DNA from: Mycobacterium heidelbergense
Lineage (GTDB): Bacteria; Actinomycetota; Actinomycetes; Mycobacteriales; Mycobacteriaceae
Assembly: GCF_010730745.1 (NCBI RefSeq)
Contig: NZ_AP022615.1
Coordinates: 2,170,001-2,234,000 of the forward strand
Length of the DNA stretch: 64,000 bases
Reading direction: 5' to 3'
Each line of letters opens with the position of its first letter. Positions within the stretch are counted from its first letter, which is position 1. The notes under the pieces are model-generated. The model ran no database searches and was not told the origin of the DNA. It was given only the letters and a program-made list of their open reading frames with translations. Shown here in pieces: positions 57,721-64,000 of the stretch. Both the position numbers and the translations under genes were made by a program.

Positions 57721-58230
57721 ATGGATTATTGCCTTGCTGGGGACCACGGTGCAGCCGCCATCTGGCACGGTCAGCCCGACCTCGACCTCGACGGTGACGG
57801 GCGGCCCGACGCGATCGGACTGGATCTCGACGGCGATGGGATGCGCGACGACGCGCTGGCGGATTTCGACGGCGACGGGATCGCCGATCACGCCATGCTC
57901 GACGTTGACAATGACGGCACCCCGGAGGCCTCGTTCATCGATGACGGCTCGGGGACGTGGGGAGTGGCTGTCGACCGGGGTGGGCAACTGCGCTGGTTCG
58001 GGCTCGACGGGGTCGAGCACACCGGCGGCCCACTGGTCGATTTCGACGGGCACGGCCACGCCGACGACCGACTGATTGATACCGACGGCGACGGGGTGGC
58101 CGACCGGGTGCTGTGTGCCGACGAGAACGGCGTGACCGGATACGTCGACACCGACGGCGACGGCAAGTGGAACGTCAGGCTGACCGACACCAACGGCGAC
58201 GGTTTGGCCGATGGGGCCACCAATCTATGA
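57721..58230 (+). CDS. Aspartate-rich calcium-repeat protein (Rv3906c-like)
   Basis: A 169-residue, very acidic protein built from DxDGDG repeats (LDLDGDGRPDAIGLDLDGDG, DFDGDGIADHAMLDVDNDG, DTDGDGVADR, DTDGDGKWNV), the calcium-binding loop type of thrombospondin-3/EF-hand-like repeats. There is no clear signal peptide. Length equals Rv3906c. Function is unknown; calcium binding is inferred from the repeats. Situated 24 nt after pcnA. Confidence 0.88.
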   Translation: MDYCLAGDHGAAAIWHGQPDLDLDGDGRPDAIGLDLDGDGMRDDALADFDGDGIADHAMLDVDNDGTPEASFIDDGSGTWGVAVDRGGQLRWFGLDGVEHTGGPLVDFDGHGHADDRLIDTDGDGVADRVLCADENGVTGYVDTDGDGKWNVRLTDTNGDGLADGATNL

Positions 58231-58336
58231 GGGCGGGTGGCCGCCGGAGGCCTGAATTGACCGGCAAGCGCGCTGTTATTACCTTGGCCGGCAGCCCACG
58301 GGGCGCGCGACGAGAGAACGAGCCGAGGGGGTAGCG

Positions 58337-58666
58337 ATGTTCGTCGACATTGACTTGCTGCACTCGGGGGCCCGCGAGTCGCACCGCGCGGGCGAGCACG
58401 CGCAAGAGGGCGTTGAGCAGCTGGCGCGGGGCCCGCTGCTCCCCGGGATGTTCGGGGGCTTTTCGGCGGCCGAAACCTTTCACGACGCGGTGTCCGCTGC
58501 GCACGCCCAACACGTTAAAGGTCTGCGGGGCCACCGGGAGACGCTGACCGAACTCGGCCGCAAGGGGCACTATGCCGCCAACGGGTTCGCCGACATGGAT
58601 GACCGCAACGCCGCAGAAATGCGGGCGGTGCGATGCGCCTCCGCTACATCAGCACTCCGCATCTGA
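58337..58666 (+). CDS. DUF2563 family protein
   Basis: A 109-residue helical protein (DIDLLHSGARESHRAGEHA, GMFGGFSAAETFHDAVSAAH, ADMDDRNAAEMRAVRC). It resembles the mycobacterial DUF2563 family, small WXG100-sized helical proteins usually encoded next to a DUF1023 hydrolase; here it overlaps that gene by 34 nt. A role with type VII secretion is plausible from size and partner but not shown. The start is ATG 58337 after GAGGGGGTAGCG. Confidence 0.85.
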   Translation: MFVDIDLLHSGARESHRAGEHAQEGVEQLARGPLLPGMFGGFSAAETFHDAVSAAHAQHVKGLRGHRETLTELGRKGHYAANGFADMDDRNAAEMRAVRCASATSALRI

Positions 58667-60495
58667 TAGCCGAAGCCGGCGGCGACCCCTGGGCGATCAA
58701 CGAAAGCCTGCAATCCGGACGTCCGGCGCAGATTTCCGTTCTGGCGCAGGCGTTTCATGACGCGGGCCGGTGCACCGCCGAGTCCAGCTCCGCATTCGAC
58801 GCGGCATGGCGCCGCTTCGGGGCGTCCTGGAATCGGGTGAATGGCGAGCACCCGATCAACGACCTAGCCGAAGTGCAGCGCACGATCCGGTCGCTCGGTG
58901 CCCAGTCACTGCAGTTGCCCAAGATCGGGGTCGACTTGGAAAACATCGCGGCCGCCTTGGCGGAGGCGCAACGCGTTGGCGCGGGGCTGATCTCGACATG
59001 GGAGGCTCACCTACAGCAGCTCGACGACCAACTCGGCCAAGCGCTGGATCTCGAGAAAGACCCCGAACTAACCGTGGATGACAGGGCCGCGGTGGATGCG
59101 CTGATCGGCGCCCTGGAGCAGGAAGCCATTGACGCCACCGTGTCAACGCTGAGCCGGCTCCGCTCACAACGGGACGGCTACGCGGACTACTTGCGGAGGT
59201 CGCTGACCGCTTTGCGCACCGACGGGTACGGCCCGGCGATTCTGCGTGCGGTGGACGCGCCGGAATCGCCGTCGAATCCCGAAGAGCCGGTTGAACTTCC
59301 GCCACCGGGAAGCAGTGCCGAGGAGGTCAACCGGTGGTGGAGCACCCTCGACCAAGAGCAACAACGCCGACTGATCGCCGACCACCCACCGGAGTTAGGG
59401 AACCTCAATGGCGTTCCCATCGTCGCCCGCAGTCAGGTCAACAAGGCGGTGCTGAATGACGACCTTCGCCGCGTGGAGGAGCTCGCCAAGCGGAACGACG
59501 TGCCGGTCAACGACGTGGTCGGCCAGCCCGGCAAGTACGGGCTGACCGGGGTGGCTATCACCCGCTACACCAACGCCTTTCGCACCCGGCAGGGCCTGAA
59601 CGCGCCAGAAGGGGGCGCGGAGGTTTTTCTGCTGGGGTATCGGCCCGAGGCTTTCGGTGGCGAGGGGGCCGCGGCCCTCGCGATCGGCAACCCCGACACG
59701 GCGGCCAACACCGCGGTGCTGGTGAAGGGGGCGGGCACGGGCGTGCGCGAGGAAACGCTGACCAACGCCGACGGCGTGCGTCTGTATGAGGAGTCCGCCC
59801 GCGCTGGCGGGGGCAAGGAGACGGCGGTGGTGGTGTGGGTGGGCTACGACGCCCCGGACACGTGGTATGACCCAGGCCTGCGGGAACCACATATGGCGCG
59901 CACCGGCGCGCAGGCGTTGGTCGCCGATGTGAACGCGTTGGCCGTCACCCACCACGGCCCGCCGACGCACATGACCGTGGTCGGCCACTCCTACGGATCG
60001 ACCGTCGTGTCGGATGCGTCGGCGGTGTATGGGATGCGCGCCGACGACGTGGTGCTGGTCGGCTCGCCGGGCACCGACCTGGCGCATTCGGCGGCCGACT
60101 TCCATCTGTCGCCCGGCGGGCACCTCTACGTCGGGGCCGCCTCGGGTGACGCGGTCACCTGGTCACCCGCTCAAATGACGGGGCCCGGCGTCATCGGGGT
60201 GAGCGTGGGAGGTCTCGGAGACGACCCTGCCGATGATGGCTTCGGTTCCACCCGGTTCAAAGCCGAGGTGCCCGGCAACTCGATGAATCCGGTCTATGAC
60301 CATCTTCATTACTTCGACGAGGGGTCGGAATCGCTGTTCAGCATGGCCGACGTGGTCTCGGGCCACGGTGATCGGTTACAACACGACGGCATGACCGCAC
60401 GTCACCGTGGCGGATACGGATTGGGCGGATGGCTCGACCCGGAAGCGGCGCGCACGGCGACGACCGGGCACTACCATCGCGCGCCAACGGACTGA
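58633..60495 (+). CDS. Alpha/beta hydrolase of the DUF1023 type with helical N-terminal domain
   Basis: A 620-residue protein. Residues about 1-190 are helical and rich in Ala/Glu (YISTPHLIAEAGGDPWAINE; FDAAWRRFGASWNRVNG), WXG-like in style. Residues about 230-600 hold a DUF1023 alpha/beta hydrolase with the nucleophile elbow VVGHSYGSTV (GxSxG), preceded by VVVWVGYDAP and followed by VLVGSPGTDLAHSAADF and a late His. Substrate unknown. It forms a pair with the DUF2563 gene. The ATG at 58633 is used; there is no signal peptide, so export, if any, would be by an ESX-like route. Confidence 0.87.
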   Translation: MRLRYISTPHLIAEAGGDPWAINESLQSGRPAQISVLAQAFHDAGRCTAESSSAFDAAWRRFGASWNRVNGEHPINDLAEVQRTIRSLGAQSLQLPKIGVDLENIAAALAEAQRVGAGLISTWEAHLQQLDDQLGQALDLEKDPELTVDDRAAVDALIGALEQEAIDATVSTLSRLRSQRDGYADYLRRSLTALRTDGYGPAILRAVDAPESPSNPEEPVELPPPGSSAEEVNRWWSTLDQEQQRRLIADHPPELGNLNGVPIVARSQVNKAVLNDDLRRVEELAKRNDVPVNDVVGQPGKYGLTGVAITRYTNAFRTRQGLNAPEGGAEVFLLGYRPEAFGGEGAAALAIGNPDTAANTAVLVKGAGTGVREETLTNADGVRLYEESARAGGGKETAVVVWVGYDAPDTWYDPGLREPHMARTGAQALVADVNALAVTHHGPPTHMTVVGHSYGSTVVSDASAVYGMRADDVVLVGSPGTDLAHSAADFHLSPGGHLYVGAASGDAVTWSPAQMTGPGVIGVSVGGLGDDPADDGFGSTRFKAEVPGNSMNPVYDHLHYFDEGSESLFSMADVVSGHGDRLQHDGMTARHRGGYGLGGWLDPEAARTATTGHYHRAPTD

Positions 60496-60739
60496 CTTAC
60501 GTTGTTCCTGTTGCCGGGGGAGAGATCGTGGGTAATCCGCGCGCGGATGCTGACGAAATCTGTGGTACTCGATTGGGCCGGCGCTTTGGCACAGCAGACC
60601 GTTGACATCGATGCCGTCGCCGGGTGACGGAGGCGACGCCAGACTCGTACTTGCCTCGCTAAGGTCAACGGCTGCTGCACAATGCTCTGAGCGCGCACTA
60701 AAGTGACATTGCCGCAGGTAGGCGATTAGCCTCGATCAG

Positions 60740-61267
60740 GTGATGAATCACCAGCCGCCCCCTACGGCGCAGTGGACACCACCCGCGGTAACCCACAGGC
60801 CTGCGTCGAATATCGGCATTGTTGTCGCGTTGATCGGGATCGGCCTAATAGCTGCGGCGGCACTAGTTATCGGCATCATCGATTTAACGCGACCGGCTTC
60901 CAATGGCGGGGGTGTGGTCCCGACAGTCCAGCCGCCGTCGACATTCACGGCTAAACAGACGGCAGACGCTAAAAAGAACCTCTGCACCATGTATCAAGTT
61001 GCGGCGCGATCTGTGAAGGAAGACACGAACGGACCAGATATTGCCATCGCACGGATTTCGTTGACTAATGGCGCTGGCATGCTCGACGCCGCAACCGATA
61101 ATCCAGCATTGGGTCAGAGTGAGCGAGATGCCGCACGTAACCTGGCTGCGGCATACCGCAACGCGGTAGCTATCAGTAGCGTTTTTGATAAGACGTCATC
61201 GGTTTTTCAGCAGTCATTAGATGATGTGAATCGATTGGATGGGATAATGGCAGCGATATGCCCGTAG
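60740..61267 (+). CDS. Small membrane protein, unknown function
   Basis: A 175-residue protein with a Pro/Gln-rich N-terminus, one TM helix (IGIVVALIGIGLIAAAALVIGI, about 25-46) and an extracytoplasmic helical domain (NLCTMYQVAARSVKEDTNG, DAARNLAAAYRNAVAI) with two Cys. It starts at GTG 60740 or ATG 60743. It may correspond by position to Rv3901c, but I do not recognise a named domain. Base composition is less GC-rich than its left neighbours. The 244-nt gap before it shows no gene. Confidence 0.78.
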   Translation: MMNHQPPPTAQWTPPAVTHRPASNIGIVVALIGIGLIAAAALVIGIIDLTRPASNGGGVVPTVQPPSTFTAKQTADAKKNLCTMYQVAARSVKEDTNGPDIAIARISLTNGAGMLDAATDNPALGQSERDAARNLAAAYRNAVAISSVFDKTSSVFQQSLDDVNRLDGIMAAICP

Positions 61268-61543
61268 CCAGACTTCCTTCTCCACATCGAGCATCTCAGC
61301 TAACCCCGCGGTGAGTGCCAACGATCGTGATGTTGCACGGAAGCCGGCCCCCATCTACTGGGCCTCTAACACGTGAGTCAGGTCAGAGGATGCGTGACGA
61401 CATAACTCAAGCTAAACGCCACCATCTAGACGAGATGCCGGTAGGCGATATTGACCATCACCTTTGGCAGAGTGAGTTGCTACAGCCAGGACAATTGCCT
61501 GACGATTGAGTGGGTGGGAGTCTGGCTCCAAGGAAGGGTGCTC

Positions 61544-63625
61544 ATGGCGGGGGACCTGCCACCAGGGAAATATACGATGGCCCTCATCGGCGCGTGGTGG
61601 CCGCAGCCGTCATCGACACTCCGAGCCGGCGCTCAGCACTGGAGCACTCTTCGACAGCAGCAGGAGCAGTACGCTCACGATCTGCATAGCCAGTGGACCG
61701 GCTTGGCTTCACGCAATCAGGGACACACCGTCGATGATCTCGTCTCCCGCCTTCAGCAGGGCGAAAAGCACCACCTCGATTTAGCGGAGAAATATAACGT
61801 AAAAGCGGACGCCTTCGAGAGGGGTGCAGACGCAATCGATGGTCTGCGTGAGGGACTTCGAGGAATCGCCGACGACTACAATCAGCGAATTGCTAATATC
61901 GAGAACTCAAAGGATTCTGCAGTGACCAAAGCTGCGGAAATCGAGAAGCTTATTGCTGAAGCTAATGGATTCGCCGCCCACAAGTCTGCGGCCACGGTGT
62001 CCACGATTATGGATGCAACGCAAAAGATCCTCACCGCCGAGGGGCTAGTGATGTCTCCCCAGGAATTCCTTCAAAATCAAGGCTTGAATGCAGCCACGGG
62101 TGGGGGCCTGCCCGCGGCTGGAGCCAGCTCCGGCGCAGGACATCATGCCGGCCACGCGGAGAGCACTGCTGCGGCAGGCGTTGGTCCGGGTGATTTTAAG
62201 GGGGGTGCCTCAGCTGGACCTGATGCCAAGGCTGCCGGTCGCGGTTTCGGTGGTACCGGAGGGGGCGAGGACAGACGAACCGGCGCCGGCGGTAGCGCTC
62301 CAACTCCCGCCCCTGCCGCCGGTGGACATGTCCCAGGCGCCCCTGGTGTGGGTTCGCCGGTACACGGGGGCGGCGGTCTCCCACCGGCCGCTGCCCTCGG
62401 AGGGGCCTCGCCGAACCAGCTGGGGAACTCATTCGCGACAGGAATGATGACCGGTCAGCCGGCCGCGGCCGGTGCGCACAAGTTGTCAGAGGGTGCGTTG
62501 AACGCGGTGGGCGCCGCTCCGCCGCCGCAGGCGCCGATCGTCCCGTCGGTATCGGCTCCGACCATGGCCGGTGGCGCGGAACCCGCCGTCTTGGACCAGG
62601 GCGCGCCTGCGGCGCCGGCCGCCGGCGTCGGCGCTCCGGTGGTGCAGACCGGTGGCACCAGCGTGCCGGTTGCTGCACCGGTGGTCGGTGGCGGACCGGT
62701 GTCGGCACCGGTAAATCCCGTGGTTGGTACTCCGGCCAGCCCGGCGGGACCGTTGCCTGCCTATGGTTCTGATCTGCGTCCGCCAGTCGTTGCGGCACCA
62801 TCGGTATCGGCACCGACAGCGCCGGTGTCAGGCGCCCCGGTGGCACCATCGCCGTCGACGTCGCCCGCAGCGGGTAGCCCATTGATGTCTACCGTCCAAC
62901 GGGCGGCTGCCGGACAGGCCGGGACAAGCCCGGCGGCGCCTGCTGGCGCCTCGGCGTTGTCCGCGGCGGCCGGCGCCGTGGCCGGCGATGTGTCCGGTCG
63001 GGCCGCGGAACAGCAGAGGCTGCAGCGCCTCGTCGACGCGGTGGCCCGCCAGGCCCCGGGCCTTCCATGGGCCGTCGGGCTCCGCGACGATGGCACAACG
63101 CTATTGGTCAGCGGCATCGGGTGCGGATGGATCCCGCCAAATGTGAAGATCCCGGTCGGGGTGAATCGGCTGTTGGAGCCTGCGCTACGCCGCTCCGACG
63201 CCAGCGTGATCGATCTGCTGGGCGCCGTCACCACCGCCGCGGTGCACAACGCCAACGGATTCGTCGCGAAGGCGGGACCCGATGACCCCGCTCTCACGGG
63301 TGATCGCATGGCCCGCAGCGGGCCGGAAGTCGACGAGCTTGGCCCCACGCTGGTCGAGGCCGTGCGGCGCCGCGACGGGTTGCCGCGGATCGCCCAGACT
63401 TTGGCGCAAGCCGCGACCCGCGGGACGGGCGTCACCGAGAACGAGATGGACGTGCTGCGTAACGAGCAGCAGTCTGCGTATCAGAAAGCGCTGGAGGATC
63501 AACACGACCTCGCCCGGGTAGCCGACTGGATGCTCCTGGCGGCGGTCGACGCCCTGATCGAAGGCCACGAATACCTGGTGCACTATCACGTCGCGTGGCA
63601 CGAAGCGGTCTCCGCAAAGGCGTGA
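61544..63625 (+). CDS. Large ESX-associated-type protein with DUF5632/DUF5631-like C-terminus (Rv3899c-like)
   Basis: A 693-residue protein. Residues about 20-180 are helical (HWSTLRQQQEQYAHDLHSQW; GLREGLRGIADDYNQRIAN), resembling the helical N-termini of ESX substrates. Residues about 185-480 are a Gly/Ala/Pro-rich linker. The C-terminal about 200 residues (LPWAVGLRDDGTTLLVSGIG; DVLRNEQQSAYQKALEDQHD; HEYLVHYHVAWHEAV) resemble the structured domain of Rv3899c. ATG at 61544 follows AAGGAAGGG; the longer reading lacks a ribosome site. In M. tuberculosis these domains lie in the cpnT-ESX-2 region (Rv3900c/Rv3899c); here they appear as one gene. Secretion is inferred. Confidence 0.83.
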   Translation: MAGDLPPGKYTMALIGAWWPQPSSTLRAGAQHWSTLRQQQEQYAHDLHSQWTGLASRNQGHTVDDLVSRLQQGEKHHLDLAEKYNVKADAFERGADAIDGLREGLRGIADDYNQRIANIENSKDSAVTKAAEIEKLIAEANGFAAHKSAATVSTIMDATQKILTAEGLVMSPQEFLQNQGLNAATGGGLPAAGASSGAGHHAGHAESTAAAGVGPGDFKGGASAGPDAKAAGRGFGGTGGGEDRRTGAGGSAPTPAPAAGGHVPGAPGVGSPVHGGGGLPPAAALGGASPNQLGNSFATGMMTGQPAAAGAHKLSEGALNAVGAAPPPQAPIVPSVSAPTMAGGAEPAVLDQGAPAAPAAGVGAPVVQTGGTSVPVAAPVVGGGPVSAPVNPVVGTPASPAGPLPAYGSDLRPPVVAAPSVSAPTAPVSGAPVAPSPSTSPAAGSPLMSTVQRAAAGQAGTSPAAPAGASALSAAAGAVAGDVSGRAAEQQRLQRLVDAVARQAPGLPWAVGLRDDGTTLLVSGIGCGWIPPNVKIPVGVNRLLEPALRRSDASVIDLLGAVTTAAVHNANGFVAKAGPDDPALTGDRMARSGPEVDELGPTLVEAVRRRDGLPRIAQTLAQAATRGTGVTENEMDVLRNEQQSAYQKALEDQHDLARVADWMLLAAVDALIEGHEYLVHYHVAWHEAVSAKA

Positions 63626-63762
63626 TGACTACCTTCCAGGCGGCGAGCGCTCTACGATGCGACTCATTGCGACGCGGCCCCAGTGGCCACGGAAAGTTAG
63701 CGTGACAGGCAGGCAGGTCAGCGCTTGCGGTGCCTTACACGCGCGGGGTTTGAGGTGCGATC

Positions 63763-64000
63763 ATGACGACGGGTGGGGTCCCGATAAAAGTAAGTCCACC
63801 GGACTTCGCGGGGATAGGCATGGCGCCACAAGCGCCACCGCCGATAACCCCGAATGGTCTCCCGCCGGGAGCCGCGACACCCACTGACCAGGCCCACGCC
63901 GGGCTCGCGGCCGCGGGCAATCTCGGAGTGGGCGGCGACCAGGCGTCCAGCGTCCAGGGTGACCTGGATCGTAGGGCGCGTGCGCTCGACGCCGCGCAGA
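63763..64000 (+). CDS. Partial gene at right edge, possibly ESX-related
   Basis: The first 79 codons of an ORF starting at ATG 63763 behind GAGG with 7-nt spacing (TTGGVPIKVSPPDFAGIGM, then Pro/Ala-rich, then GVGGDQASSVQGDLDRRARA). It continues beyond the window. No domain is recognised; position next to the DUF5631-type gene suggests an ESX-2-region protein. A small ORF overlapping on the same strand in another frame is rejected. Confidence 0.65.
   Translation, partial: MTTGGVPIKVSPPDFAGIGMAPQAPPPITPNGLPPGAATPTDQAHAGLAAAGNLGVGGDQASSVQGDLDRRARALDAAQ

Noticed and set aside
61315..61509. 64-codon ORF between the small membrane protein and the DUF5631-type gene
   Set aside because: No good ribosome site and no recognisable motif; could be a remnant, but I cannot support it as a gene.

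Overview
The window is the replication-origin region of a Mycobacterium chromosome, read in reverse of the usual map (dnaA lies on the minus strand). Nearly every gene in the conserved parts matches, in order and sequence, the M. tuberculosis block Rv3899c-Rv3924c (rpmH) plus Rv0001-Rv0020c. This comparison is from memory. A full-length intein in gyrA, a four-gene array of secreted porin-like proteins, a type I restriction gene beside the tRNA-Leu gene, and the lack of esxEF-cpnT at its usual site point to a non-tuberculous, probably slow-growing species. I cannot name the species.

Layout. 0-1.1 kb: the 5' part of an hsdM gene and tRNA-Leu(CAG). 1.3-11.1 kb: the cell-growth signalling operon fhaA-fhaB-pstP-rodA-pbpA-pknA-pknB, whose last six genes overlap by 4 bases each. 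11.1-14.7 kb: trpG, a DUF881 gene, crgA, a PH-domain gene, ppiA and cwsA. 14.8-25.5 kb: an accessory block between cwsA and the tRNA-Ala gene, where M. tuberculosis has only a few hundred bases. It holds a decayed toxin-like ORF with a small HTH gene, four tandem secreted-protein paralogues each followed by the same hairpin, an ISAs1-type transposase remnant, and a 2.1-kb islet (Fic protein plus HTH regulator) flanked by a 46-nt copy of the tRNA-Ala 3' half. 25.5-38.0 kb: alaT, ileT, DUF3566, gyrA (420-residue intein), gyrB, dciA, recF, dnaN, oriC, dnaA. 38.5-44.0 kb: rpmH, rnpA, yidD, yidC, jag, rsmG, parA, parB with three parS sites. 44.2-57.7 kb: a GNAT-like gene, cwlM, trxC, trxB, rsmA, sigM, mviN, an Rv3909-type gene, mutT4 and pcnA. 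57.7-64 kb: a calcium-repeat protein, a DUF2563/DUF1023-hydrolase pair, a small membrane protein, a large DUF5631/5632-type protein and a partial gene at the right edge.

How the genes work together. The two kinases PknA/PknB and phosphatase PstP control peptidoglycan synthesis through FhaA, MviN, CwlM, CrgA and CwsA, and all of these are encoded here around the origin. Replication initiation (DnaA, oriC, DciA, DnaN, Gyr) and segregation (ParAB-parS) sit beside them. The accessory block is the novel part: repeated duplication of secreted-protein genes, IS decay, and a tRNA-anchored Fic islet.
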